Positions 28,958 through 39,046 of a stretch of 64,000 nt of DNA are shown in pieces. The stretch covers positions 62,001-126,000 of the forward strand of contig JANQPX010000020.1 of assembly GCA_028285265.1 (NCBI GenBank), read 5' to 3'. Source of the stretch: Geminicoccaceae bacterium (GTDB lineage: Bacteria > Pseudomonadota > Alphaproteobacteria > Geminicoccales > Geminicoccaceae). Each line of letters begins with the position of its first letter. Positions within the stretch are counted from its first letter, which is position 1. The notes under the pieces were generated by a model. The model was not told where the DNA came from, did not search any database, and saw only the letters and a program-made list of their open reading frames with translations. Both the position numbers and the translations under genes were made by a program.

Positions 28958-30946
28958 ATGAGCGGGATGCACGATCTCTTTCAAGATGAGTCTGGGCCGA
29001 CATCGTCCAATATCGACTATTCGGCCAAGGATATTGAGGTCCTGGAGGGGCTAGAGCCCGTCAGGCGTAGACCCGGTATGTTTATCGGCGGTACCGATGA
29101 GCGTGCCCTCCATCACCTCGTCGCCGAGCTGCTCGATAATGCCATGGACGAAGCAGTGGCAGGCCATGCCGATTGGATTGAGCTCAGGCTCGATGCCGAG
29201 GGTGGTGTCACCGTGAAAGACAACGGGCGCGGTATTCCGACGGACCCTCATCCCAAGTTTCCGGGCAAGTCCGCACTTGAGGTGATTCTGACGACGCTCC
29301 ACTCGGGCGGCAAGTTCTCCAATAAGGCTTATCAAACCGCTGGCGGCCTGCACGGCGTGGGTGTCTCGGTTGTCAACGCATTGTCTGAGGAGCTCGTGGT
29401 TGAAGTTGCCCGCAACAAGACGCTCTGGCGACAGCTCTATGTCCGAGGCAAGCCTGAAACAAAGCTGACTGAAGTTGGCAGTGCCGCCAATCGGCGGGGT
29501 ACGCTCGTGACCTTTAAGCCCGATTCGGAGATCTTTGGCCCAGCAGCAAAGTTCAAGCCTTCCATCCTACATCGCATGGCTAGGAGCAAGGCGTATCTTT
29601 TCCGCGGGGTTGAAATCCGCTGGCACTGCGATCCAACCCTTCTGGATAAAGAAACCGGGATTCCCGAGAAAGAAGTCTTTCATTTCCCGAAGGGGCTTGA
29701 AGATTTCCTGCATGCGACGCTGAAGGAGCGCGTCTGCGTTACAGAGGTCGCATTTAGTGGGCAGGCCGCCCTCGAAAACGGGAAGAGCCGCATCGAATGG
29801 GCAATCGCCTGGCCTGAGGACGAGGAACCCTATAGCGGCTTTTATTGTAATACGGTGCCAACTCCTCAGGGCGGTTCACACGAACAAGCCTTGCGCGCGG
29901 CAATGATCCGGGCCCTTCGGTCATTCGGCGAACTTACCGGGCAAAATTCAAAGAAAATGGGGCAGGTCACAGCGGACGATCTTTTGTCCAGCGCTTGTGT
30001 GCTCCTTTCCATGTTCATCCCCGACCCGCAGTTTCAAGGCCAGACGAAAGACAAACTCCTCGCCCCAGAAGCCGGTAAGCTGGCCGAGCAGGTCTTGAAA
30101 GACCGGTTCGACCACTGGCTATCGGCGCATCCCGATGCCGGACGTCAACTCCTCGACTATGTAATCAATCGGGCAGATGAGCGACTTGCTCGACGGAAAG
30201 CACGAGATGTTGCGCGAAAGACAGCCACCCGAAAGCTCCGTTTGCCCGGAAAGCTAGCTGACTGCTCGGCGGCCGGACGAGAGGGCACCGAGATTTTCTT
30301 AGTTGAAGGTGACAGTGCAGGTGGCTCGGCCAAGCAGGCACGTGATCGGGAGACTCAAGCCATCTTGCCGCTGCGTGGCAAGATCCTCAATGCAGCAAGT
30401 GCGACCGCCGATAAACTCAGAAGTAACAAGGAACTGTCTGATCTCCTGACGGCACTCGGCTGCGGTACAGGGCGACACTATAAGGACGATGATCTGCGCT
30501 ACGACAAGGTGGTGATCATGACGGACGCCGATGTCGATGGCGCCCATATCGCCGCGCTTCTCATGACTTATTTCTATCGTGAAATGAAAGGATTGATTGA
30601 CAATGGCCATCTCTACCTCGCACAGCCGCCACTCTTCCGAGTGAGCGCTGGCGCCGAGGTGCACTATGCCAAAGATGAAGCGCATCGCGACCAGATTATC
30701 GAGACCAAGTTCAAGAACAGAAAAGTTGAGGTCGGTCGCTTTAAGGGTCTCGGGGAGATGTCGGCGAAGCAGCTGAAAGAAACGACGATGGATCCAAAAA
30801 CCCGGGTCTTGGAACAGATTATGATTGATCCAGAAACGGGTCGGCTGGTCACGCAGCTTGTTGACGAACTCATGGGCCGAAAACCTGAGCTACGCTTAGC
30901 CTTCATCCAAAACAACGCTGAGTTGGTGAAAGATCTGGATGTCTAA
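28958..30946 (+). CDS. parE: DNA topoisomerase IV subunit B
   Basis: 'YSAKDIEVLEGLEPVRRRPGMFIGGTDERALHHLVAELLDNAMDEA', 'EIFLVEGDSAGGSAKQARDRETQAILPLRGKILN'; Met 28958 chosen inside the ORF beginning 28739. Confidence 0.95.
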   Translation: MSGMHDLFQDESGPTSSNIDYSAKDIEVLEGLEPVRRRPGMFIGGTDERALHHLVAELLDNAMDEAVAGHADWIELRLDAEGGVTVKDNGRGIPTDPHPKFPGKSALEVILTTLHSGGKFSNKAYQTAGGLHGVGVSVVNALSEELVVEVARNKTLWRQLYVRGKPETKLTEVGSAANRRGTLVTFKPDSEIFGPAAKFKPSILHRMARSKAYLFRGVEIRWHCDPTLLDKETGIPEKEVFHFPKGLEDFLHATLKERVCVTEVAFSGQAALENGKSRIEWAIAWPEDEEPYSGFYCNTVPTPQGGSHEQALRAAMIRALRSFGELTGQNSKKMGQVTADDLLSSACVLLSMFIPDPQFQGQTKDKLLAPEAGKLAEQVLKDRFDHWLSAHPDAGRQLLDYVINRADERLARRKARDVARKTATRKLRLPGKLADCSAAGREGTEIFLVEGDSAGGSAKQARDRETQAILPLRGKILNAASATADKLRSNKELSDLLTALGCGTGRHYKDDDLRYDKVVIMTDADVDGAHIAALLMTYFYREMKGLIDNGHLYLAQPPLFRVSAGAEVHYAKDEAHRDQIIETKFKNRKVEVGRFKGLGEMSAKQLKETTMDPKTRVLEQIMIDPETGRLVTQLVDELMGRKPELRLAFIQNNAELVKDLDV

Positions 30947-31460
30947 GAGGGCAGCAGTCATCGCCTTACTCTTAGCAGTCGGGGCGTGTGACGACCAAGT
31001 GCAGGTCGAAAAAGCCAACAGCTTCCATACGGACGTGCGAGCGATCGTCACCCAGGCCCGGGGAGCTGGTGATATCTTGCTCGTCATCGAGGGCGCAAGC
31101 ACCGTTGGCTCTCTGGAAGCCGTACAACGCGCTGTGCGCGACGCGATGCAAGGACGCCCCGGCAGCATCAATCCTCGCTATGCCCTTAACAATGCCGACG
31201 CAGGTCAAACAACATCAACTGTTCATGTCGTCTTGAACGGTCCGAAGGCAATCACTGGACCAGATATTTGTCGCGGCGAGGGAGCAGGGTCGAACCAGGA
31301 TAACGAAACCCGCGTTGCGCTTGCCTTCTGTCAGAGTGAGCGTGCCCTTTCGTCGATCAAAGGGAAGGCTCCGAAAGCAACGGGGCCAAATGATCCCAAG
31401 TTTGTTGAGCTCCTGCAGACAACCGCGAGGGAACTTTTTCCTGCGCCCGACCGAGACTGA
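30939..31460 (+). CDS. Putative lipoprotein, unknown function
   Basis: 'MSKRAAVIALLLAVGACDDQ' lipobox; overlaps the end of parE. Confidence 0.6.
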   Translation: MSKRAAVIALLLAVGACDDQVQVEKANSFHTDVRAIVTQARGAGDILLVIEGASTVGSLEAVQRAVRDAMQGRPGSINPRYALNNADAGQTTSTVHVVLNGPKAITGPDICRGEGAGSNQDNETRVALAFCQSERALSSIKGKAPKATGPNDPKFVELLQTTARELFPAPDRD

Positions 31461-31620
31461 GCTTAAGTCTCGGATCCTAACACCGATTGGCTTCCGAAGA
31501 GGTTACCGTGCTCTGAAGGGCCACGGTCAATGGGGATAGATCGTGTCTCGGGAACCTGATGAGTGACCTGCACGAGCGAGACCAAGCGCTCTACCAACCA
31601 AGGCCTACCGGCCGCTAGCA

Positions 31621-31639
31621 CCGAGTGCATTCCACTCGG
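31621..31639. terminator. Perfect 7-bp hairpin, candidate terminator or attenuator
   Basis: CCGAGTG-cattc-CACTCGG between the lipoprotein ORF and the choX-like gene; no clear T-run. Confidence 0.35.
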
Positions 31640-31822
31640 CTCTATAGCGGTTCCAAGACAGTCAAGGCGTTGAGCGCCATCTGTTGCCGCATCATTGGTT
31701 CCGGCTCATGCCATCGCGCCGGCCCTTTGCCATCAGAGTTTTGTCCATTAGGCTGATGGCCAGCTAACAATCTGAGAGCTATGTGCCGCCAAATGGGCAA
31801 TCGACAAAGGGGATATCAATCA

Positions 31823-32767
31823 ATGAGCGCTTCGATGAAGGCAAGTGTTTGGGCATTCGGTTTGACACTGGTTGCTGGTTCAGCCATGGCGGCAGATCCA
31901 GAAGCTTGCGGAACCGTTCGTCTGTCCGATGTGGGATGGACCGATATTACAGCAACAACGGCAGCGACCTCCGTTGTGCTGGCAGGGCTCGGATACGAGA
32001 CGGAGGTCGAAGTTCTCTCGGTTCCGGTAACCTACACGAGCCTTAAGAACAACGACATCGACCTATTCCTCGGCAACTGGATGCCAACCATGGAAGCGGA
32101 CATCCGCCCCTATCTTGACGATGGGTCGGTCGAACAAGTTGGGGTCAATCTCGAAGGAGCCAAATACACCCTCGCCGTGCCGACATATCTCGCTGACAAG
32201 GGCCTCAAGGACTTTGCCGATATTGCGAGTTTTAAGGATGAGTTAGATGGCGAGATCTATGGCATAGAACCGGGCAATGATGGCAATCGGCTCATCCTCG
32301 ACATGATTGAAAATGACACATTCGGACTAAGCGGCTTCGAATTGGTCGAGTCATCAGAACAGGGCATGCTCAGTCAAGTCAGCAGAGCCACGGCCAATGA
32401 GGACGCGATCGTTTTCCTCGGTTGGGAACCCCATCCGATGAACGCCAATTTCGACCTAACCTATTTGTCGGGCGGCGACGACATTTTTGGTCCAGACTAT
32501 GGTGGTGCCACGGTCTACACCAATGCCCGTGCCGGCTACACAGAAGAGTGCCCCAATGTCGGTGCACTCCTCGATAATCTCGTCTTCACGCTCGCCATGG
32601 AGAATGAGATTATGGGCGCAATCCTCAATGATGGCGAGGAGCCGGAAGACGCAGCTACCGCTTGGCTCAAGGCCAATCCAGACACCTTGGATGCTTGGCT
32701 TGCCAGCGTAACCACATTGGGCGGCGATGAGGGCCTTGCAGCAGTCAAATCGCATCTCGGGCTGTAG
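31823..32767 (+). CDS. choX: Choline/betaine ABC transporter substrate-binding protein
   Basis: 'VRLSDVGWTDITATTAATSVVLAGLGYETEVEVLSVPVTYTSLKNNDIDLFLGNWMPTMEADI'; Met 31823. Confidence 0.88.
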   Translation: MSASMKASVWAFGLTLVAGSAMAADPEACGTVRLSDVGWTDITATTAATSVVLAGLGYETEVEVLSVPVTYTSLKNNDIDLFLGNWMPTMEADIRPYLDDGSVEQVGVNLEGAKYTLAVPTYLADKGLKDFADIASFKDELDGEIYGIEPGNDGNRLILDMIENDTFGLSGFELVESSEQGMLSQVSRATANEDAIVFLGWEPHPMNANFDLTYLSGGDDIFGPDYGGATVYTNARAGYTEECPNVGALLDNLVFTLAMENEIMGAILNDGEEPEDAATAWLKANPDTLDAWLASVTTLGGDEGLAAVKSHLGL

Positions 32768-32824
32768 TCCGACCCGATTTGATGTTGCCGAAGCTCGGGG
32801 TCTGTGTGGAGGAGAGCGGCGTCG

Positions 32825-33673
32825 ATGGACTGGCTAACCGACAATAAGCTGCCGCTCGGCAAGCTCATTAAGGTCGCTGTGGACTGGCTGAATACCAATG
32901 CGGCCTGGCTTTTTGACGCCGTCTCTTCTTCCCTGGGCTTCGTCATCGATGGCCTCATCGACGCCATGCAGTGGTGCCCTCCGCTCGCTTTGGTGGTCCT
33001 TTTCGTCGGCTTGAGCTTTTGGCTTCACCGATCTTGGAAGCTCTCAGCCTTTGTCGCAGCCGCTCTCCTTCTCATCATCAATCTCGGCTATTGGGAGGAG
33101 ACGGTTGAAACGCTCGCGCTGGTTGTCTTTGCAGCGCTGGTCTGCATGTTGATTGGTGTGCCGCTTGGTATCGCAGCGGCTCATCGGCCTTGGCTTTATG
33201 CAGGCCTCCGCCCCATCCTCGACTTGATGCAAACCATTCCAACCTTTGTCTATCTCATTCCGACATTGATTTTGTTCGGACTTGGGGTCGTGCCAGGATT
33301 GATCTCTACGGTGATCTTCGCGATTCCAGCCCCGATAAGGCTAACCCATCTCGGCATCTCCAGTGTTCCCAAGCCTCTTCTTGAGGCAGGGGAAGCCTTC
33401 GGTGCCACGCGATGGCAACAGCTTTGGAAAGTCGAACTACCCCATGCACTACCGACCATTATGGCGGGCCTAACCCAGTGCATCATGTTGTCATTATCGA
33501 TGGTCGTGATTGCAGCCCTTGTCGGTGCAGGTGGCTTAGGCAAACCTGTCGTCAGGGCACTCAACTCTGTGAATATCGCACAAGGTTTCGAGGCCGGTCT
33601 CTCGATCGTTTTGGTGGCCATTCTACTTGACCGGCTATGCCGGCGGCCTAACCACTCGACGGATGGATCATAG
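32825..33673 (+). CDS. choW: Choline/betaine ABC transporter permease
   Basis: 'GIAAAHRPWLYAGLRPILDLMQTIPTFVYLIPTLILFGLG', 'EAFGATRWQQLWKVELPHALPTIMAG'. Confidence 0.9.
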   Translation: MDWLTDNKLPLGKLIKVAVDWLNTNAAWLFDAVSSSLGFVIDGLIDAMQWCPPLALVVLFVGLSFWLHRSWKLSAFVAAALLLIINLGYWEETVETLALVVFAALVCMLIGVPLGIAAAHRPWLYAGLRPILDLMQTIPTFVYLIPTLILFGLGVVPGLISTVIFAIPAPIRLTHLGISSVPKPLLEAGEAFGATRWQQLWKVELPHALPTIMAGLTQCIMLSLSMVVIAALVGAGGLGKPVVRALNSVNIAQGFEAGLSIVLVAILLDRLCRRPNHSTDGS

Positions 33674-33675
33674 CG

Positions 33676-34866
33676 GTGGCTGAGGTTCGGTTCGATGCCG
33701 TTGACATCATCTTTGGATCGACCCCCAAAGAGGCCCTAGCGCTTCTCGATAAAGGGGCTAGTCGAGACGAGATTCTTGAGAAGACGGGCCATGTGCTCGG
33801 CGTTGCTGGAGCGAACTTGGCCATCGACCGTGGCGAGATTTGTGTCCTGATGGGTCTTTCGGGATCTGGCAAATCGACACTTCTCCGCTCGGTCAACGGT
33901 CTCAACAAGGTCACGCGCGGCAGAACCCTTGTGCGAGACGATGGCGAAGAAATCGATGTCAGCCGTTGCAATGCTGGATCACTTCGTCACCTGCGCACCC
34001 GTCGGATCGCGATGGTCTTCCAACAGTTCGCGTTGCTACCTTGGCGAACCGTGCGAGAAAATGTTGGATTTGGCCTAGAGATCCGAGGCATGTCGAGAAA
34101 CCAACGAGATGAGATCATCAATAACACATTACGAACTGTAGGGCTTGAGCAGTGGTCGAACAAATATGCCCACGAACTCTCCGGCGGCATGCAACAAAGG
34201 GTTGGGCTCGCTCGTGCCTTTGCGACCGACGCCGATATTCTCCTGATGGACGAGCCTTTTTCCGCTCTCGATCCGCTGATCCGTTCCCGCCTACAAGATG
34301 AACTTCTGGAACTGCAGACCAAGCTTCAAAAGACAATCATTTTTGTTAGCCATGACCTCGATGAAGCAATGAAAATTGGCAACCGTATTGCGATCATGGA
34401 AGACGGTCGAATTGTCCAGGCGGGTGCCCCAGAAGCCATCGTGCTCAATCCAATCAACGAGTATGTCGCTGACTTTGTCGCCCATATGAACCCGTTGAAT
34501 GTCCTGCGTGGTGCTTCGGTGATGACCACGGTGTCAGCACTGCCTCAGGAAGCTGGCTATATCTATCTGGACGCTGCAGGCAAAGCACGCCTCAGTCTCA
34601 AGGATGGAATTCCGTCTGAGACAGCTGTCGTCGGCGGGCGTTCAGTGCCCGTCTTAGCCTGGACGCCTGACACACCGGGGGAAGATCGTTTAAAGGGTAA
34701 GATCGCTTCCGCCCCTTCAACGATTACATTGCGTACTGCCTTAGAACTTCGCCATCAAACCGGCTATCCAGTCTTACTCTTGGAGGATGGCCGTTTAGCT
34801 GGAGTGATCGGCGACGATGAGATCTATCAGGGCATCCTTCGTCAAACGACGATCCGAGCCAGCTAA
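33676..34866 (+). CDS. choV: Choline/betaine ABC transporter ATP-binding protein
   Basis: Walker A 'GLSGSGKSTLLR', 'LSGGMQQRVGLARA', 'ILLMDEPFSALDPL'. Confidence 0.93.
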   Translation: MAEVRFDAVDIIFGSTPKEALALLDKGASRDEILEKTGHVLGVAGANLAIDRGEICVLMGLSGSGKSTLLRSVNGLNKVTRGRTLVRDDGEEIDVSRCNAGSLRHLRTRRIAMVFQQFALLPWRTVRENVGFGLEIRGMSRNQRDEIINNTLRTVGLEQWSNKYAHELSGGMQQRVGLARAFATDADILLMDEPFSALDPLIRSRLQDELLELQTKLQKTIIFVSHDLDEAMKIGNRIAIMEDGRIVQAGAPEAIVLNPINEYVADFVAHMNPLNVLRGASVMTTVSALPQEAGYIYLDAAGKARLSLKDGIPSETAVVGGRSVPVLAWTPDTPGEDRLKGKIASAPSTITLRTALELRHQTGYPVLLLEDGRLAGVIGDDEIYQGILRQTTIRAS

Positions 34867-34889
34867 CGTCGCTTGTCTTGGCCTACCGG

Positions 34890-35342
34890 TCACTCGGCAT
34901 CCTTCAGCAACCGATCTAATCCTGCCTCGAATCCCTCAAAGGCCGACGCCAACCTGGTTTCGATGTCCTTTTGGTAGTTCATCGCAAGTGGCAAGAGCTT
35001 TGCCATCAGCTCTTCGCCCCGGGAGGTCAAAGCAAGGCACACAAGGCGACGATCCTCTTCGTTCACCTTCTTTTCGATATAACCAGCTTGCTCCAGACGC
35101 GCTGCCGCCCGGCTCACCTCATACTTTTCCATCGCCACAGATGCTTCAATGTCGCGTACCGAAACATTTCCGGAATGGACGAGATGGGCCAAGACCCGCC
35201 ACTCTGGAATGGAAAGACCGAACTCTTGGCGATAATGCCGAGCCAGCCCCTCGCTCAAACGCTTCGCGGCGACCGATAGCCGGTAGGGCGTGAAGCGCTC
35301 AAGATCGAAAGCAGGAAGGTCACTCTTGCGTTTATTGCTCAT
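34890..35342 (-). CDS. MarR family transcriptional regulator
   Basis: 'FGLSIPEWRVLAHLVHSGNVSVRDIEASVAMEKYEVSRAAARLEQAGYIEKKVNEEDRRLVCLALTSRGEEL'; Met 35342 preferred because the alternative at 35372 abuts the palindrome. Confidence 0.9.
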   Translation of the reverse strand: MSNKRKSDLPAFDLERFTPYRLSVAAKRLSEGLARHYRQEFGLSIPEWRVLAHLVHSGNVSVRDIEASVAMEKYEVSRAAARLEQAGYIEKKVNEEDRRLVCLALTSRGEELMAKLLPLAMNYQKDIETRLASAFEGFEAGLDRLLKDAE

Positions 35343-35373
35343 CCGTCCCTCGACATCAGCCTGCAAGGTCATA

Positions 35374-35410
35374 GCATTTGCTACAAATATCTTGACATTG
35401 TAGCAAATGC
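35374..35410. promoter_or_regulatory. Candidate MarR operator in the marR/hmgA divergent promoter region
   Basis: Perfect 13-bp inverted repeat GCATTTGCTACAA-atatcttgaca-TTGTAGCAAATGC. Confidence 0.75.
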
Positions 35411-35461
35411 AACGAATCCTTCCGAATATCCAATCCGGATATGCCTGGAGGAGAGGGCGGC

Positions 35462-36823
35462 ATGACGGAACAACAGCTTCCGATCAGCAAAGCAGCACAC
35501 GCTGAGATGACATCAGTAGACGACGGTTATATGCCAGGTTTCGGCAATGACTTCGAAACTGAAGCCATGCCGGGCGCCTTACCGCGCGGAATGAACTCGC
35601 CGCAGAAGTGCAATTACGGCCTCTACGGCGAGCAGCTTTCTGGCACCGCGTTTACGGCGCCAAGCCATCAGAACGAGCGCACGTGGTGCTATCGCATTCG
35701 ACCATCAGTTCAACACTCAGGACGCTATCGCAAGATCGATTTGCCTTATTGGCGATCAGCGCCCGATATCGATCCGGATGTGATCTCACTCGGCCAGTAC
35801 CGATGGGATCCGGTGCCGCATACAACTGAAGCGCTGACTTGGCTCTCGGGCATGCGTACCATGACGACGGCTGGTGACGTGAATACGCAAACCGGAATGG
35901 CTGCCCATATCTATCTGGTGACCGCGGATATGAAAGACGCCTATTTCTATTCCGCGGACAGTGAGCTGCTGATCGTTCCTCAAGAAGGCTGTCTACGCTT
36001 TCGGACGGAACTCGGCATCATCGACGTAGCACCACAAGAGATTGCGTTGATGCCTCGAGGACTCGTCTATACGGTCGAGGTCGTCGAGGGACCTGCACGC
36101 GGTTTTGTTTGCGAGAATTACGGCCAAAAATTCGAACTGCCAGGCCGTGGACCGATCGGTGCCAATTGCATGGCGAACAGGCGAGACTTTAAGACACCGA
36201 TCGCCGCCTTCGAAGACCGTGAAGCTGCGTCGACAGTGACGGTCAAATGGTGCGGACAATTTCACGTTTGCGAACTCAACCATTCCCCGCTCGATGTTGT
36301 TGCTTGGCACGGCAACTATGCGCCCTTTAAATATGATTTGAAGAACTATTGCCCCATCGGCGCCATCCTCTTTGATCATCCAGACCCTTCGATCTTCACC
36401 GTGCTCACAGCGCCGTCCGGTGTGCCCGGTACAGCCAACATCGATTTTGTACTTTTCCGAGAACGTTGGATGGTCATGGAGGACACATTCCGTCCGCCTT
36501 GGTATCACAAGAATGTCATGTCCGAACTGATGGGCAATATCTACGGCCAATACGATGCCAAGCCCCAGGGTTTCGTTCCGGGCGGCATGAGCCTCCACAA
36601 CATGATGCTGCCGCATGGGCCGGATCGAGAAGCATTTGAAAAGGCGTCGAATGCAAAGCTGGAACCGAACAAGCTCGACAACACGATGTCGTTCATGTTC
36701 GAGACCCGCTTCCCCCAACACCTGACGGCATTTGCCGCCAAAGAGGCCCCACTTCAGGACGACTATATCGACTGCTGGACAAGCCTAGAGAAGAAGTTTG
36801 ATGGAACACCGGGGTTGAAATGA
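35462..36823 (+). CDS. hmgA: Homogentisate 1,2-dioxygenase
   Basis: '[63 protein letters not shown]'; ATG 35462 after GGAGGAG. Confidence 0.97.
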   Translation: MTEQQLPISKAAHAEMTSVDDGYMPGFGNDFETEAMPGALPRGMNSPQKCNYGLYGEQLSGTAFTAPSHQNERTWCYRIRPSVQHSGRYRKIDLPYWRSAPDIDPDVISLGQYRWDPVPHTTEALTWLSGMRTMTTAGDVNTQTGMAAHIYLVTADMKDAYFYSADSELLIVPQEGCLRFRTELGIIDVAPQEIALMPRGLVYTVEVVEGPARGFVCENYGQKFELPGRGPIGANCMANRRDFKTPIAAFEDREAASTVTVKWCGQFHVCELNHSPLDVVAWHGNYAPFKYDLKNYCPIGAILFDHPDPSIFTVLTAPSGVPGTANIDFVLFRERWMVMEDTFRPPWYHKNVMSELMGNIYGQYDAKPQGFVPGGMSLHNMMLPHGPDREAFEKASNAKLEPNKLDNTMSFMFETRFPQHLTAFAAKEAPLQDDYIDCWTSLEKKFDGTPGLK

Positions 36824-38073
36824 CTGTAATCAAAAGTTGGGTACCGTCGGCACGTGGCGCCACTGATTTTCCTATTCAGAACCTGCCCTACGGCGTTTTC
36901 GATGATGGTAAGGGGCCGCGCACGGGAGTGGCCATAGGCGACATGATCCTCGATGTTGGTGCCGTCGATCACGGCCTTGATCCAGCGATGTTCCGCGCGC
37001 CATCTTGGAATGCGATCATGTCGGCTGGTCCGACGGTCTGGTCAGCCCTACGGCGCAAACTGACGGAGCTTCTTTCGAATGAAGCCTGTCGAGCCAGTGT
37101 CGAACCACATCTCATACCAATGGCCAACACAACGCTGCTCTTGCCGTTTGAGGTCGCTGAATACACGGATTTTTATGCAGGCAAGAACCATGCCTTCAAT
37201 GTCGGTAGTATTGTGCGCGGCCCTGAGAATGCATTGCCACCAAACTGGCTTTCAATCCCGATCGGCTATAATGGTCGTGCATCATCAGTCGTCGTTTCGG
37301 GGACTCCAGTGCGCAGACCTTGGGGGCAATTGAAGGGGCCTGATGATGCGCTCCCTCGATTTGCACCTTCAGCACGCTTTGATTTCGAGCTCGAAATGGG
37401 CGCCATCATAGGCCAAGCGTCTGACGGCATGGTGTCGGTCGCCGAGGCTGATCAAATGATCTTCGGCTATGTTCTCCTCAACGACTGGTCTGCGCGCGAC
37501 ATACAGGCCTGGGAGTATCAGCCGCTCGGGCCTTTTCAAGCGAAGGCAACCGCGACCACACTTTCACCGTGGATCATTTCGCGCGAAGCGTTGAACCCCT
37601 TTCGGGTCGCAACGCCGGAACGCGAGCGGCCGCTGCTGCCATATCTCAACGAGCCAACTCCGATGCTCTATGACATTGAGCTGGAGGTCGCGCTTGCGCC
37701 AGATGGCAAACCTGAGACAGTTATCACGCGCACTAATTACCGCGAGATGTATTACGCCGCCGCCCAACAGCTTGCCCACCACACGACGAGCGGCTGTCCC
37801 ATGCGTGTTGGCGACCTCTTGGGATCAGGTACGATCTCCGGGTCAACGCGAGAAAGTCGAGGCTCTCTGTTGGAGCTCTCCTGGGGAGGCCGTGAACCAC
37901 TCACACTCCAGAATGGAGAGGAGCGCCGTTTCCTCGATGATGGCGATAGCGTCGTGATGCGAGGTGCTGCTAAGGGCGAGGGCTATCGCATAGGCTTTGG
38001 CGAATGCGTTGGGACAGTGTTGCCGGCGATCGAACTACCCGACTGGGCAAAGGAACAGGGACAAAAACCATGA
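36820..38073 (+). CDS. fahA: Fumarylacetoacetase
   Basis: '[11 protein letters not shown]', '[18 protein letters not shown]', '[24 protein letters not shown]'; start overlaps hmgA stop (ATGA). Confidence 0.96.
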   Translation: MTVIKSWVPSARGATDFPIQNLPYGVFDDGKGPRTGVAIGDMILDVGAVDHGLDPAMFRAPSWNAIMSAGPTVWSALRRKLTELLSNEACRASVEPHLIPMANTTLLLPFEVAEYTDFYAGKNHAFNVGSIVRGPENALPPNWLSIPIGYNGRASSVVVSGTPVRRPWGQLKGPDDALPRFAPSARFDFELEMGAIIGQASDGMVSVAEADQMIFGYVLLNDWSARDIQAWEYQPLGPFQAKATATTLSPWIISREALNPFRVATPERERPLLPYLNEPTPMLYDIELEVALAPDGKPETVITRTNYREMYYAAAQQLAHHTTSGCPMRVGDLLGSGTISGSTRESRGSLLELSWGGREPLTLQNGEERRFLDDGDSVVMRGAAKGEGYRIGFGECVGTVLPAIELPDWAKEQGQKP

Positions 38074-39020
38074 GCAAAGCATTCGCATCGCAAGGCGATC
38101 TGACAGAGAAGACCGTCAGTTTTACCGAGGTCGGTGAGGGCCTTTATGCATTTACCGCAGAGGGTGATCCCAACTCCGGTGTCATCGTTGGTGATGATAG
38201 CGTCATGGTGGTCGAGGCTCAGGCGACGCCGCGCTTAGCACGAAAGGTCATCGAGTGCATTCGCGAGGTGACGGACAAGCCAATCACGCATCTTGCACTG
38301 ACCCACTATCACGCCGTGCGTGTGCTCGGCGCCTCGGCCTTTGGGGCTGATCAAGTCATCATGTCCGAGAAGGCACGTTCCATGGTGGTCGAGCGCGGCC
38401 AAGAGGATTGGGACAGCGAGTTCGACCGATTCCCGCGCTTGTTTCAGGGGCATGATGAGATTCCCGGTCTCACCTGGCCGACGACGACCTTTCATGGCCG
38501 CATGAGCCTGTACCTCGGCAATCGCCGAGTCGACCTGATGCAGCTTGGTCGCGCGCACACCGCCGGAGATATCGTCATTTATGTGCCGGACCAGAACGTT
38601 ATGTTCACCGGTGATATCGTCGAGTATCGCTCAGCATGCTACTGCGGCGATGGGCATTTCCACGATTGGCCAAGCACCCTCGAAGCCATTCGCAGGTGGG
38701 ATTTGGATGCCATCGCGCCAGGCCGTGGCGACGCACTCATTGGCAAGGACATGGTCAATGCCGCTTTGGACTCGAGTGCAGCGTTCGTGACGGATACTTA
38801 CCGTTCAGTTGCTAAAGTCGCGCTTCGCGGCGGTTCGCTGAAAGAAGCCATGGCAGCTTGCCGGGACGTCTGCGATCCAAAATTTAGAGACTATGCCATC
38901 TACGAGCATTGCCTCCCGTTTAATGTCGCACGCGCCTTTGATGAGGCACGTGACATTGATACGCCGCGGATTTGGACGGCGGAGCGGGACAAGCAGATGT
39001 GGGCATCGCTTCAGAGCTGA
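38070..39020 (+). CDS. MBL-fold protein with degenerate metal ligands
   Basis: 'LTHYHAVRVLGASAF' at the HxHxDH position, 'GRAHTAGDIVIY', 'MFTGDIVEY', 'APGRGDAL'; start overlaps fahA stop (ATGA). Confidence 0.85.
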   Translation: MSKAFASQGDLTEKTVSFTEVGEGLYAFTAEGDPNSGVIVGDDSVMVVEAQATPRLARKVIECIREVTDKPITHLALTHYHAVRVLGASAFGADQVIMSEKARSMVVERGQEDWDSEFDRFPRLFQGHDEIPGLTWPTTTFHGRMSLYLGNRRVDLMQLGRAHTAGDIVIYVPDQNVMFTGDIVEYRSACYCGDGHFHDWPSTLEAIRRWDLDAIAPGRGDALIGKDMVNAALDSSAAFVTDTYRSVAKVALRGGSLKEAMAACRDVCDPKFRDYAIYEHCLPFNVARAFDEARDIDTPRIWTAERDKQMWASLQS

Positions 39021-39046
39021 GCAAAGGCTCGGGCAGAGGGGGCGGG

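Noticed and set aside
31563-31606. tRNA-like segment on the minus strand (ttggttggtagagcgcttggtctcgctcgtgcaggtcac)
   Set aside because: Resembles a D-arm and start of an anticodon arm, but the anticodon stem does not pair well and no acceptor stem or CCA end could be found.
35993-36721. 242-aa minus-strand ORF inside hmgA
   Set aside because: Fully antisense to the clear homogentisate dioxygenase; no recognisable motif.
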